A stretch of DNA of 64,000 nt, from positions 496,001 to 560,000 of the forward strand of contig NZ_FOYI01000001.1 of the NCBI RefSeq assembly GCF_900116005.1, written 5' to 3'. The DNA comes from Poseidonocella sedimentorum. Lineage in GTDB: Bacteria; Pseudomonadota; Alphaproteobacteria; Rhodobacterales; Rhodobacteraceae. Each line of letters opens with the position of its first letter. The first letter of the stretch is position 1. Below the pieces are notes generated by a model. The model did not search any database and was not told where the DNA came from. It saw only the letters and a list, made by a program, of their open reading frames with translations. Made by a program: the position numbers and the translations under genes. Of the stretch, positions 45,773 through 54,895 are shown in pieces.

Positions 45773-47380
45773 TTATTGAGCCCCGTAGGGGCGGGGGTGG
45801 TAGGTGAAACCGGTGAAATCGGCGGGGCTGGCCCGGCCGGTAATGTCGAAGGCGGCCATGCCGACGAAGGCCCCGGTGAAGGAGCCATGCTCGCCGCGCC
45901 CGCTCTCGTCGGAGATGACCGAGGCATCGAGCGCAGGCCCGAAGGGCCGCCAGTCGCCGCCATGCTCTGCCACGTGGAATTGCTGCACCGCGCCCGCGAC
46001 GTCAACCGCAAGCCGGACCGGGCCGTCTTCGAGCTCAAGCGGCTCGGCAGGGAAACTCAGCGGCGCGTCGGGCCAGACCCCGGGGCAGGAGAGCAGCATG
46101 AGGCAACGCCCGTGTTCCCTGGTTCGGCTCACGGCGGCAAAGTGGAACTTGTGGCGGTTGTAGTAGGTCGTGAGCCCGGCGGCCTGTTGGTAGCTGTCCG
46201 GGGCGAAGTTCTGGAGCGTGGTTTCGGCGCGGTAGCTCAGGTGTTCCTGCCGCCGGGCGACGAGCGATTGCTCGAACCACGAGCCGATGCTTTCGCGCCC
46301 GAAGAGGCGCACGGCGCTCCCGGTGAGGGCAAAGAGGCGCTCGGGCTGCGGGGTGCGGAGCCATTGGAATTCGGGCGGCAGCTCAGGCCCGGTGAAGTCA
46401 CGGTGGAGGATCACCGGCGCCTTGGGCTCGGCGGGCGAGGGGCTCTCGACCTCAACCGCCGGCACCTGTCCGCCCTGCGCCAGATAGAGCCAGCCATCCG
46501 CGCCCCAGACACATTTCTGGATCGCCGTCTCACGGCCCAGCGGCGAGAACCGGCCGGGCAGGGGGCGCGCGCAGAGATGGGTGTGATAGGTCTCGCCCTC
46601 TGGTGTCTCGACGATCTGCCCGTGGCCCGCGCGTTGGAGCGGCGCCTCCGGCGCATTGCGCGCGGTGATCAGATGCGTGTCAGGGTGCAGCTCATAGGGG
46701 CCGGCGATGTCGCGCGAACGGGCCATGGTCACAGCGTGGTCATAGCCAGTACCGCCCTCGGCGACGGTGAGATAATACCAGCCCCCGCGCTTGTGCAGAT
46801 GCGGCCCCTCGGCGAGGCCGAGCGGGCTGCCCTCGAAGATGCAGCGGACATCCCCGGTGAGCCCCGTTTCGGGCGACCATTCCTGCAGCAGGATGCCGTC
46901 AAAGGCCGGGTTCGTCGGGTGTCCGCCGATCGAGTCCGACAGGTGCTTCCAGCGCAGGTTGAGAAACCACTTCCGCCCGTCGTCATCATGAAACAGCGAG
47001 GGGTCGAAGCCGGAGGAATTGACATAGGTCGGCTCGCTCCACGGCCCCTCGATGCTGGGCGCGGTGACGATGTAATTATGCGCGTCCTTGAAGTTGCCAT
47101 CGAGCCGTTTGACGTCGGTGTAAACCAGCCAGAAGAGCCCATCCGCATGGCTCAGACAAGGCGCCCAGACGCCGCAACTGTCGGGGTTTCCGCGCATGTC
47201 CAGCTGGCTGGCGCGGCTGAGCGGGCGGGCGCAGAGCTCCCATTTGACCAGATCGTCCGAGCGGTGGATCTGGACGCCCGGATACCACTCGAAGGTCGAG
47301 GTCGCGATGTAATAGGTCTCGCCCGCCCGGCAGATCGACGGATCGGGGTTGAAGCCGGGCAGGATCGGGTTGCGGATCAT
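45773..47380 (-). CDS. xynB: Glycoside hydrolase family 43 beta-xylosidase
   Basis: This 535-residue enzyme starts IRNPILPGFNPDPSI, giving the GH43 catalytic base at D13, and continues with GETYYIATSTFEWYPGVQIH. The general acid Glu is expected in LGLAEGPHLHKRGGWYYLTV near residue 190. Residues about 320-535 form the beta-sandwich seen in GH43 xylosidases. No signal peptide is present, so it acts on oligosaccharides already imported by the adjacent ABC transporter. Substrate may be xylo- or arabino-oligosaccharide. Confidence 0.92.
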   Translation of the reverse strand: MIRNPILPGFNPDPSICRAGETYYIATSTFEWYPGVQIHRSDDLVKWELCARPLSRASQLDMRGNPDSCGVWAPCLSHADGLFWLVYTDVKRLDGNFKDAHNYIVTAPSIEGPWSEPTYVNSSGFDPSLFHDDDGRKWFLNLRWKHLSDSIGGHPTNPAFDGILLQEWSPETGLTGDVRCIFEGSPLGLAEGPHLHKRGGWYYLTVAEGGTGYDHAVTMARSRDIAGPYELHPDTHLITARNAPEAPLQRAGHGQIVETPEGETYHTHLCARPLPGRFSPLGRETAIQKCVWGADGWLYLAQGGQVPAVEVESPSPAEPKAPVILHRDFTGPELPPEFQWLRTPQPERLFALTGSAVRLFGRESIGSWFEQSLVARRQEHLSYRAETTLQNFAPDSYQQAAGLTTYYNRHKFHFAAVSRTREHGRCLMLLSCPGVWPDAPLSFPAEPLELEDGPVRLAVDVAGAVQQFHVAEHGGDWRPFGPALDASVISDESGRGEHGSFTGAFVGMAAFDITGRASPADFTGFTYHPRPYGAQ

Positions 47381-47388
47381 CGCGCGCC

Positions 47389-48510
47389 TCAGGCCAGAAG
47401 CGCCCGCGCGGCGTCGGGGCCCAGGGGGGCGGGCCGCTCGCAGCGGGTGGTGAGGGTCTGGAACGTGCCGGTCTCGCCCGAGGCGAGGATGGCCGTCATC
47501 ACATCGACCACGTGAAGCGCGAAGTCGAGCCCGCAGCGATGCGGCCGGTCTTCAAGGATCGCCAGCGCCATGTCGGCGAGCCCCGCCGTCCGGTAATTCG
47601 CGTTCTCGCCATCGTTGGGGATGGAGAAGGGATGCGACCAGTCCGCCGGGATCTCGGCGGGCTCATTGCGGTTGGTGACGCGCAGATCACCGCCGAAGAA
47701 ATTCGGATCGGGGACGTGCAATGTCCCCTCCTGCCCGTAGAGCTCCATGTTGGAATGCCCGTGATCCCAGACATCCCAGCTCGCGCAATAGGTGATCTGG
47801 GCGCCGGAGTGGAACTGGAGGATGGCGTGGATCGTGGTCGGGGTCTCGACCTTGATCTTCTCGCCGTGGCGCGGCTCCGAGGTGATGGTGCGGTACTCCG
47901 AGCCCGAGGAGGCCATGGCGCAGACCCGCGCGACCGGGCCGAGAAGCTGGACGAGGTTGGAGATGTAATAGGGACCGAGATCGAGGATCGGCCCGCCGCC
48001 CGCCTGAAAGAAGAAGTCGGGGTTGGGGTGCCACATCTCCATCCCGGGGGATTGCACGAAACAGGTCCCCGAGGTGATCTTGCCGACCGCGCCCTCATCG
48101 ACCAGCCGCCGCGCGAGTTGATGCGCTCCGCCGAGGAAGGTGTCCGGGGCCGAGCCCACGCGGCGCCCCTTTGCGGCGGCCAGCTTTGCCAGCTCGGCCC
48201 CTTCCGGCGCGCTCAGAACGAAGGGCTTTTCGGAGTAGACATGTTTGCCCGCCTCCAGCACCTGTCTGGAAACCGCGAAATGCGCCATCGGCACCGTGAG
48301 GTTGACGACGATGTCGATATCGTCCGACGCCAGCAGCCCCTCTACCGTCTCGGCGCGCAGGCCAAACTCGGCGGCGCGGGCCTCTGCAGCGGCGGGGCTC
48401 ATGTCGGCGCAGGCGCGCATCTCCAGCCCGCGAAAGAGCGGCGCGAGTTTCATGTAGGCCGCCGAGATATTGCCGCAACCGATGATGCCGATGCCAAGTG
48501 TCTCTGTCAT
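47389..48510 (-). CDS. Gfo/Idh/MocA family oxidoreductase (sugar operon, copy 1)
   Basis: This 373-residue enzyme has GIGIIGCGNISAAYMKLAPL at the N-terminus, DIVVNLTVPMAHFAVSRQVL and the YSEKPFVLS catalytic motif. The later GGGPILDLGPYYISNLVQLL is the substrate-side helix of the GFO_IDH_MocA C-terminal domain. The ATG at 48510 is chosen because the Rossmann strand begins there. It lies between the first isomerase gene and the GH43 gene. Confidence 0.88.
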   Translation of the reverse strand: MTETLGIGIIGCGNISAAYMKLAPLFRGLEMRACADMSPAAAEARAAEFGLRAETVEGLLASDDIDIVVNLTVPMAHFAVSRQVLEAGKHVYSEKPFVLSAPEGAELAKLAAAKGRRVGSAPDTFLGGAHQLARRLVDEGAVGKITSGTCFVQSPGMEMWHPNPDFFFQAGGGPILDLGPYYISNLVQLLGPVARVCAMASSGSEYRTITSEPRHGEKIKVETPTTIHAILQFHSGAQITYCASWDVWDHGHSNMELYGQEGTLHVPDPNFFGGDLRVTNRNEPAEIPADWSHPFSIPNDGENANYRTAGLADMALAILEDRPHRCGLDFALHVVDVMTAILASGETGTFQTLTTRCERPAPLGPDAARALLA

Positions 48511-48520
48511 GTCGCGGGCC

Positions 48521-49264
48521 TCAGAATGCGCGGAAGGCTTCGATCGAACGCGATGCGAAGCGGTTGAAATCATTGGGGTTGTCATGCTCCAGAACGAAGA
48601 GGGAGACATCTGCGGCGCGCAGATCGGCGGCGAGGGAAGGCCAGTCCATCACGCCGTGGCCCACATCCGCCCAGCCGTCTTCGCCCGCGTTCTCGCCTTG
48701 AGGCGCGATGTCCTTGACATGGGCCGCGGTGATGCGGGGCCCGAACCGGGAGATCCAGTCGCGAGGATCCTGCCCGCCGCGCAGGATCCAGGCGATATCG
48801 GCCTCCCAATCGATTTGCGGCGCCTCGTCGAGGATCACCTGCATCGGGATCGTGCCGCCCTCAAGCGGGGTGAATTCGAAGTCATGGTTGTGCCAGCCAA
48901 AACGCAGCCCGGCCTCGGAGACGCGCGCGCCCATCTCGGCGAGCCTTTGCGCGAACGCGCGCCAGCCGTCAGCCGTCCCGGGCCGCTCGGACGCGTCAAG
49001 ATAGGGCGCGAAGAGGCGGGTAACGCCGAGGGTGCGGGCGGTGTCCATCGCCCAGTCGAAGCGGGTTTCGAGATCGCCGATCCCGAAATGGGCCGAAGGC
49101 ATCGAAAGCCCCGCGGCATCCAGCGCCGCGCGGGTTGCGCCGGCGTCCTCGTAATTCGCGCCGAACCCTTCGACCTGGGTGTAGCCGAGCTCGGCGAGGC
49201 GGGTGAAGACGCTGTCCCAGGGGGTGAAATTTCGCGCGGAGTAGAGTTGGAAAGAGAGGGTCAT
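48521..49264 (-). CDS. Sugar phosphate isomerase/epimerase (copy 1)
   Basis: This 247-residue AP_endonuc_2-type TIM barrel starts TLSFQLYSARNFTPWDSVF and contains LGYTQVEGFGANYED, LRFGWHNHDFEFTPLEGG, IDWEADIAWILRGGQDP and ITAAHVKDIAPQGENAGEDG. The last two hold expected metal ligands. It is shorter than the second isomerase of the operon and not a close copy. It begins 28 bases after the ATPase gene. Confidence 0.88.
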   Translation of the reverse strand: MTLSFQLYSARNFTPWDSVFTRLAELGYTQVEGFGANYEDAGATRAALDAAGLSMPSAHFGIGDLETRFDWAMDTARTLGVTRLFAPYLDASERPGTADGWRAFAQRLAEMGARVSEAGLRFGWHNHDFEFTPLEGGTIPMQVILDEAPQIDWEADIAWILRGGQDPRDWISRFGPRITAAHVKDIAPQGENAGEDGWADVGHGVMDWPSLAADLRAADVSLFVLEHDNPNDFNRFASRSIEAFRAF

Positions 49265-49292
49265 CGGGTGTGGCCTTTTGCGGGTGGTGAGG

Positions 49293-50384
49293 TCAGAGGC
49301 GAAGCTCGGTCTTGGCGTCGAAGAGGGCGGCGCGCGCGAGATCGAGGCCGATGTCGAGCTGATCGCCCGGGGCGACGGCGGCCTGGCCATCCATGCGCAG
49401 GCGCAGGGGCAGACCGGCCACGCGGGCCCAGACGAGCGTGTCCGATCCCATCGGCTCGACCATTTCCACCGTCGCGCCCATCGCCACGGGGGCGGTCTTT
49501 GCCATCGGGCCGGTGAGCACATGCTCGGGCCGGATGCCGAGCGTGACGGGCCGTCCGCCGGGCTGGGCGCTGTCGAACGGGTAGGCGGCGAGCGGGACGC
49601 GGAAGTCGCCGCTCTCGAAAACCTGCGCGTCTTGCGTCAGGTGCCCCTCATAGAAGTTCATCGAGGGCGAGCCGATGAAATCGGCCACGTAGCGGTTGGC
49701 GGGGCGGTTGTAGATCTCGCCGGGGCTCGCAAGCTGCATGATCCTGCCGCCGCGCATGATGGCGATGCGGTCGGCGAGGGTCATGGCCTCGATCTGGTCG
49801 TGGGTGACGTAGATCATGGTGTTGCCGAGCCGGTCATGGAGCCGTTTGAGTTCGACCCGCAGATCTGCGCGCAGCTTGGCGTCGAGGTTCGAGAGCGGCT
49901 CGTCGAAGAGGAAGACATCCACATGCCGCACAAGCGCCCGCCCGATGGCCACCCGCTGGCGCTGCCCGCCGGACAGGGCGGCGGGTTTGCGGTCCAGCAG
50001 CGGCTCGATCTGGAGGATCTCCGCCGCTTCCTTCACCCGGCGCGCGATCTCGGCTTTGGGCACGCGCGCGTTGCGGAGCCCGAAGCTGAGATTGCCGCGC
50101 ACCGTCATCTGCGGGTAGAGCGCGTAGGACTGGAACACCATGCCGATGCCCCGCGCCGACGGCTCTTCCCACGTCACGTTGCGCCCGTTGATGTGGATCT
50201 GGCCCGCGTTGATCTCGAGCAGCCCGGCGATGCAGTTGAGCAGGGTCGACTTGCCGCAGCCCGAGGAGCCCAGCAGGACGAGGAACTCGCCCGCGCCGAT
50301 GTCGAGGTTGAGGTCCTTGAGCACCTCCACGGCGCCGAAGCTGAGATCGAGGTTGCGGATGGAAACGGATGTCTGGTCAGCCAT
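49293..50384 (-). CDS. Sugar ABC transporter ATP-binding protein (MalK/UgpC-like)
   Basis: This 363-residue ATPase has Walker A LGSSGCGKSTLLN, Q-loop VFQSYALYPQMTV, signature LSGGQRQRVAIGRA, Walker B VFLFDEPLSNLDAKLR and H-loop IYVTHDQIEAMTLADR. The C-terminal 120 residues are the OB-type regulatory domain (PVTLGIRPEHVLTGP). It energises the two permeases directly upstream, with 2 bases between genes. Confidence 0.93.
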   Translation of the reverse strand: MADQTSVSIRNLDLSFGAVEVLKDLNLDIGAGEFLVLLGSSGCGKSTLLNCIAGLLEINAGQIHINGRNVTWEEPSARGIGMVFQSYALYPQMTVRGNLSFGLRNARVPKAEIARRVKEAAEILQIEPLLDRKPAALSGGQRQRVAIGRALVRHVDVFLFDEPLSNLDAKLRADLRVELKRLHDRLGNTMIYVTHDQIEAMTLADRIAIMRGGRIMQLASPGEIYNRPANRYVADFIGSPSMNFYEGHLTQDAQVFESGDFRVPLAAYPFDSAQPGGRPVTLGIRPEHVLTGPMAKTAPVAMGATVEMVEPMGSDTLVWARVAGLPLRLRMDGQAAVAPGDQLDIGLDLARAALFDAKTELRL

Positions 50385-50386
50385 GG

Positions 50387-51283
50387 TCAGCCTTTCACCG
50401 CGCCGGCCGCAATGCCGCGCACAAAGAGTTTGCCGGAGACGAAATAGATGATCAGCGGGACAAGCCCGGTGAGCAGGGTCGCGGCCATGTTGACGTTGTA
50501 TTCCTTCACCCCCTGCACCGAGTTGACGATGTTGTTGAGTTGGACCGTCATTGGGTAGGTGTCGGGTTTGGTGTAGACCACGCCGAAGAGGAAATCGTTC
50601 CAGATCCCAGTGACTTGCAGGATCATCGCCACGACGAAGATCGGCAGGGACATGGGCAGCATGATGCGGAAATAGATCCCCCAGAACCCCGCCCCATCGA
50701 CCCGCGCGGCCTTGAAGAGCTCTTCGGGCAGCGAGGTGAAGTAGTTGCGGAAGAGCAGGGTCAGGATCGGCATCCCGAAGATGGTATGGACGAGCACGAG
50801 GCCGGTCAGCGTCGTGTAGAGACCCATTTCGCGCAGGAGGATCACGATCGGCCAGATCATCACCTGATAGGGGATGAAGGCGCCGAAGATGAGGATGGTG
50901 AAGAACAGATCCGCGCCGCGGAAGCGCCAGTTGGCGAGCGCGTAGCCATTCACCGAGGCCACCGCGATCGACAGGATCACCGAGGGGATCGTGATCCGCA
51001 CCGAGTTCCAGAAGCCGCGCGAGAGCCCGTCGCAATTGAGCCCGGTGCAGGCCGAGGACCAGGCCTTGATCCAAGGCTCGAAGGTGATGTCCACGGGCGG
51101 CGAGAAGATGTTGCCGAGCCGGATTTCGGGCATCCCCTTGAGGGAGGTGACGACCATAACATAGAGCGGCAGCAGGTAGTAGACCGAGACCAGCAGCAGC
51201 GTGCCGTAGATGAAAATGTTGGCCCGCGAGAAGCGATTTTTCGGGCGCGGGCCAGCGGGGCCAGAGAGTGCGAGATCAGCCAC
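50387..51283 (-). CDS. Sugar ABC transporter permease (MalG-like)
   Basis: This 298-residue CUT1-family permease has six predicted helices and the EAA loop EELFKAARVDGAGFWGIYFR near 190-210, which docks on the ATPase. It ends in RGIAAGAVKG, as usual for MalG-like proteins. Its start overlaps the MalF-like gene by 8 bases, so translation is coupled. Confidence 0.92.
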   Translation of the reverse strand: MADLALSGPAGPRPKNRFSRANIFIYGTLLLVSVYYLLPLYVMVVTSLKGMPEIRLGNIFSPPVDITFEPWIKAWSSACTGLNCDGLSRGFWNSVRITIPSVILSIAVASVNGYALANWRFRGADLFFTILIFGAFIPYQVMIWPIVILLREMGLYTTLTGLVLVHTIFGMPILTLLFRNYFTSLPEELFKAARVDGAGFWGIYFRIMLPMSLPIFVVAMILQVTGIWNDFLFGVVYTKPDTYPMTVQLNNIVNSVQGVKEYNVNMAATLLTGLVPLIIYFVSGKLFVRGIAAGAVKG

Positions 51284-52199
51284 GTTTCTTGCTCCCGAAT
51301 TCGAGGTAGGCCCAGGGGATCAGGACGATCAGCACGGTGACGAGCATCATCGTCGAGCCGGCGAGCGCCTGGCCGAGATTGCGGCGGCCGAACATGAAAT
51401 CGTAGACGTATTTCGCGGGCACCTCCGAGGCGATGCCGGGCCCGCCCGAGGTCTGGGCGACGACGAGGTCATAGACCTTGATGATGCCGGAGGCGATGAT
51501 CACCAGCGTGGTGATGAAGACCGGTTTCATCATCGGGATGACGATGAAGATATAGGTCTTCCAGGCCGGGATTCCGTCCACGCGTGAGGCCTTCCAGACC
51601 TCCCCGTCGATGCCGCGCAGCCCCGCGAGCATGAGCACCATGATCAGCCCCGTGCCCTGCCAGAGCCCGGCGATCAGCACGCCGTAGATGACCGTGTCGG
51701 CGTTGCTCAGCGGGTTGAAGGCAAAATTCTCGAAGCCCAGATCCTGCACCACTTTCTGGATCCCGAAATTCGGGTTGAGGATCCACTGCCAGACGAGACC
51801 GGTGACGATGAACGACAGTGCGAAGGGATAGAGCAGGATCGTCCGGAAGGTGTTTTCGAAGCGGATCTTTTGGTCCAGCAGGGCGGCGAGAACGAAGCCG
51901 ATTACCAGCGAAAAGACCATCGAACAGAGCCCGTAGATCGCAAGGTTCTCGATCGAGACGAGCCAGCGGTTGGTGCTCCAGAGCCGCTCGTACTGGTCGA
52001 AGCCGACGAACTCGAGCTTGGGGATCGAGCGCGTCTTGGTGAAGGAATAGACGATGCTCCAGACCGTACAGCCCACGAAGATGACCAGGGCGGTCAGCAC
52101 CATGGGAATCGAGGCGACCTTGGCGGTCATGTTGCGGGTCAGCCGGCGGGGCGGGCGCGCAGGGCGCCGGCCACCGGGCACGCTGTCGGTGCTGCTCAC
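51276..52199 (-). CDS. Sugar ABC transporter permease (MalF-like)
   Basis: This 307-residue permease has a basic N-terminus (RRPARPPRRLTRN) and six helices. The EAA loop reads GEVWKASRVDGIPAWKTYIF. It uses a GTG start at 52199, supported by an AAGGAG site nine bases before it. It follows the binding-protein gene across an 84-base gap that holds a strong stem-loop. Confidence 0.9.
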   Translation of the reverse strand: MSSTDSVPGGRRPARPPRRLTRNMTAKVASIPMVLTALVIFVGCTVWSIVYSFTKTRSIPKLEFVGFDQYERLWSTNRWLVSIENLAIYGLCSMVFSLVIGFVLAALLDQKIRFENTFRTILLYPFALSFIVTGLVWQWILNPNFGIQKVVQDLGFENFAFNPLSNADTVIYGVLIAGLWQGTGLIMVLMLAGLRGIDGEVWKASRVDGIPAWKTYIFIVIPMMKPVFITTLVIIASGIIKVYDLVVAQTSGGPGIASEVPAKYVYDFMFGRRNLGQALAGSTMMLVTVLIVLIPWAYLEFGSKKRG

Positions 52200-52243
52200 G
52201 CGACGTGCTCCTTGTTGCTGCTCTGGGGTTCGGGTCGGTCGAG

Positions 52244-52272
52244 CCGCCAGCCCCGGGGTGGGGGGCTGGCGG
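52244..52272 (-). other. Stem-loop after the sugar-binding protein gene
   Basis: CCGCCAGCCCC (52244-52254) pairs perfectly with GGGGCTGGCGG (52262-52272) around a 7-base loop. It begins 11 bases after the binding-protein stop. No T-run follows. This placement matches REP-like stabilisers that keep binding-protein mRNA above permease mRNA, as in malE-malF. Confidence 0.75.
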
Positions 52273-52283
52273 TGTGGCGGCGC

Positions 52284-53519
52284 TTATTCGGCGCGCGCCA
52301 TGATATCGATGAACCGCTCGTGGGCGTCCTCGGCGGTGATCGAATGATCGAACCAGAACTCCACCCAGAGGTCTTCGAGCTGCCCTTCTGTGTCGGGGTC
52401 GTTCATCTGCTCTCCGTCGGGCATGATGTTGCCCGCCTTGAGGATCTCCAGACCCTTCTTCATGCAGTCGTTCGCGGCCTCCAGATCGACGTCGTTGCGC
52501 ACCGGCAGCGAGCCTTTCTTGAGATTGAACGCGACCTGAACCTCCGGCGAGATCAGCAGCGCCGCAAGCTCCTTCTGGGCCGCGGTCACCTCCGGGTCAT
52601 CGTTGACGGGGAAGTAGAAACTGTCGCCGCCCGTCGAGAGCACGTCGAAGAAGCCAAGACCGGGCAGGCAGTCGTAGTCCTGCCCCGCGACCTCGCCCGC
52701 GACGGAGAACTCGCCCTGCGCCCAGTCGCCCATGATCTGCGCGCCGGCCTGGTCGGTGATGACCATGTTGGTCGCCTGGTTCCAGTCCTGCACGGTGCTG
52801 CCGGCCGCGAGAGTGCGGGCCTCGGCAAAGGCTTCGATGATGCGGCGCATTTCGTCGCCCTCGATCGCCGCCATGTCCCGGTCGCGGTAGACGCTGAGCC
52901 AGTGATCGACCCCGCCGAGCCCGACCTGCAGCACGCCAAAGGCGCCCGACGATTGCCAGGACTGCTGGCCCATGGCGAGCGGGATCTTGCCCGCCGCTTC
53001 CAGCGCCGGCGCGGCGGCGACGAATTCATCCCAGTTGGTGGGCGGCTCGACGCCGGCATCCTCGAACGCCTTGCGCGAGGTCCACATCCACTGCCAGGAG
53101 TGGATGTTCACCACCACGCAGTAATACTTGCCGTCGAACTTGCAGTTCTCGAAGAGCCCCGGCGCGGATTCCACGTCGAGGATACCGCTCGCCTCCACCA
53201 CGTCGGTGATGTCGAGCATCAGCCCCTCGTCGACCATCTCTTCGGAATCGCGCCCGGTGTTCATCATCGTGGCGCCCATCGGCTCGCCGCCCAGGATCCG
53301 GTTCGAGATCACCGGGTTGGCCGCGCCGGAGCCGCCGGCGATCGCGCCATCGACCCAGGTGTGATCGGTCTTTTCGTTGAAGGCCTTGGCGAATTCGGCC
53401 ACCGCCGCGGCCTCGCCGCCCGATGTCCACCAATGGGTCACCTCGATCTCGGCGCCATGGGCCATCCCCCCGACGACAAGCGCCGTGGATGTCGCAAGAA
53501 GCTTGCGAAGTCGTGTCAT
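52284..53519 (-). CDS. Sugar ABC transporter substrate-binding protein
   Basis: This 411-residue periplasmic protein has a signal peptide (LRKLLATSTALVVGGMAHGA) and an SBP_bac_1-type start EIEVTHWWTSGGEAAAVAEF, common in proteobacterial oligosaccharide binders. Other pieces are YYCVVVNIHSWQWMWTSRKA and QVAFNLKKGSLPVRNDVDLE. The ATG at 53519 has GGGAGGATATC in front. It is the first gene of the GH43 operon and sits behind the LacI operators. Confidence 0.92.
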   Translation of the reverse strand: MTRLRKLLATSTALVVGGMAHGAEIEVTHWWTSGGEAAAVAEFAKAFNEKTDHTWVDGAIAGGSGAANPVISNRILGGEPMGATMMNTGRDSEEMVDEGLMLDITDVVEASGILDVESAPGLFENCKFDGKYYCVVVNIHSWQWMWTSRKAFEDAGVEPPTNWDEFVAAAPALEAAGKIPLAMGQQSWQSSGAFGVLQVGLGGVDHWLSVYRDRDMAAIEGDEMRRIIEAFAEARTLAAGSTVQDWNQATNMVITDQAGAQIMGDWAQGEFSVAGEVAGQDYDCLPGLGFFDVLSTGGDSFYFPVNDDPEVTAAQKELAALLISPEVQVAFNLKKGSLPVRNDVDLEAANDCMKKGLEILKAGNIMPDGEQMNDPDTEGQLEDLWVEFWFDHSITAEDAHERFIDIMARAE

Positions 53520-53586
53520 GATATCCTCCCGTGGGGCCATCATTGGGACCCCGATTGAATGCGAACGGGTCTCCTCAAACCCGCGT

Positions 53587-53600
53587 TGTAATCGTTTACA
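53587..53600. promoter_or_regulatory. LacI-type operator, proximal
   Basis: TGTAATCGTTTACA is a near-perfect 14-base palindrome with central CG, one base away from the distal copy. It lies 68 bases before the binding-protein start and probably binds the adjacent LacI regulator. Confidence 0.75.
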
Positions 53601-53663
53601 TTATTCGGTGGGCTTCTGGCTCCACTCTTCTGTTTGACGCGCTGCACCCTTGCGCGCCGTATC

Positions 53664-53677
53664 TGTAAACGTTTACA
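53664..53677. promoter_or_regulatory. LacI-type operator, distal
   Basis: TGTAAACGTTTACA is a perfect 14-base palindrome of the LacI class. Its centre is 77 bases from that of the proximal site, and it lies 75 bases before the lacI-type gene, so both divergent transcripts could be repressed, possibly by looping. Confidence 0.8.
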
Positions 53678-53751
53678 TTTCTAGGCTCACGATGTGAATC
53701 GAGTCAAGACACAAGGCATCGCCGCCATCAGCTTGGGTTGGGAGACGAGGG

Positions 53752-54786
53752 TTGGAAGGTAAGAAAAACGCGTCAATTCGGGATGTTGCGCGGGTTGCCG
53801 GGGTCTCCACTGCGACGGTGAGCCGGGCGCTGAGCAACCCCGATATCCTCTCCGAGCGCACCCGCGAGAGCGTGATCGCGGCGATCCGCGAGACCGGCTA
53901 CCGGGTGAATCGCGCGGCCCGAAACCTGCGCACGCGCCGGGCGGGGGCGGTGCTTGTGCTGGTGCCCAATCTTGGCAATCCGTTCTTTTCGCACATCCTC
54001 GCCGCCATCAGCGCCCGGTTTCAAAACAGCGGCTATTCGGTGCTCATCACCGACAGCCGCGATCCGGCCGCGGCGGGGCACGACTACCTCGATTATTTCA
54101 TGGACGGGCGGATCGACGGGATGATCTGTCTCGACGGCGGGCTCGATCCGGGTGTCCTCGCGCGGTTCCGCGCCAGCCAGTTCGCCGATCGGATCGTCTT
54201 TGCCTGTGAATGGAGCCCCGAGCCAAGCTTTGCCTCCGTGCGCAGTGACAACCGCGCGGGCGCGGCGCTGGCGGTGCGCCATTTGCACGGGCTCGGCCAC
54301 CGCCGGATTGCCCACGTCAAGGGACCGGCCGACAACGTGCTGACCGAGGCGCGGCGGGCGGGAATGGCGGCGGAATGCGCGGCCCTCGGGCTCGATTTGC
54401 CGCCCGAATGGATCATCGCGGGGGAGTTCTCGCTGGAGGCCGGGCGGGCCGCGGCTGCGGCGCTTCTGGAGCTGCCGAACCGGCCGAGCGCGGTGTTCTG
54501 CGCCTCCGACATGGTGGCCTTCGGGCTCATCTCCGAGCTGACCGAACGGGGGCTGCGCGTGCCCGAGGACATGTCCGTCATGGGGTTTGACGATGTGGAG
54601 ATCGCCGCCTACTGCCAGCCGCCCCTGACCACGATCCGGCAGGACCGGCGCCAGCTTGGCCTGCGCGCCGCCGAGCTCCTGCAAGAGCGGCTGGATCGCG
54701 CGGGCGCGCCGTCTGATGCCCCCGGGGAGATCGCGCTCGTCGGCACGGAGCTCGTCGTGCGGCGCAGCACCGCCGCGCCCCGCTGA
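53752..54786 (+). CDS. LacI-family transcription regulator
   Basis: This 344-residue repressor has the LacI helix-turn-helix and hinge (ASIRDVARVAGVSTATVSRA, then LSNPDILSERTRESV) followed by a Peripla_BP_3 sugar-sensing domain (AVLVLVPNLGNPFFSHILAA, SAVFCASDMVAFGLISELTE, VMGFDDVEIAAYCQPPLTTI). It uses a TTG start with GGAGACGAGG upstream; no in-frame ATG is near the HTH. It is divergent from the GH43/ABC operon and should be its ligand-controlled repressor. Confidence 0.92.
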   Translation: MEGKKNASIRDVARVAGVSTATVSRALSNPDILSERTRESVIAAIRETGYRVNRAARNLRTRRAGAVLVLVPNLGNPFFSHILAAISARFQNSGYSVLITDSRDPAAAGHDYLDYFMDGRIDGMICLDGGLDPGVLARFRASQFADRIVFACEWSPEPSFASVRSDNRAGAALAVRHLHGLGHRRIAHVKGPADNVLTEARRAGMAAECAALGLDLPPEWIIAGEFSLEAGRAAAAALLELPNRPSAVFCASDMVAFGLISELTERGLRVPEDMSVMGFDDVEIAAYCQPPLTTIRQDRRQLGLRAAELLQERLDRAGAPSDAPGEIALVGTELVVRRSTAAPR

Positions 54787-54895
54787 TCGGCCTGGGCGCC
54801 GCCAACGCGCCTTGACATTCATCAAGGAACCCGGCTCGTTGCGGCCCTAAAGAGACCGGGCCGGACGGGACCGGCCGAGGGAAGGAGACCAGCGC

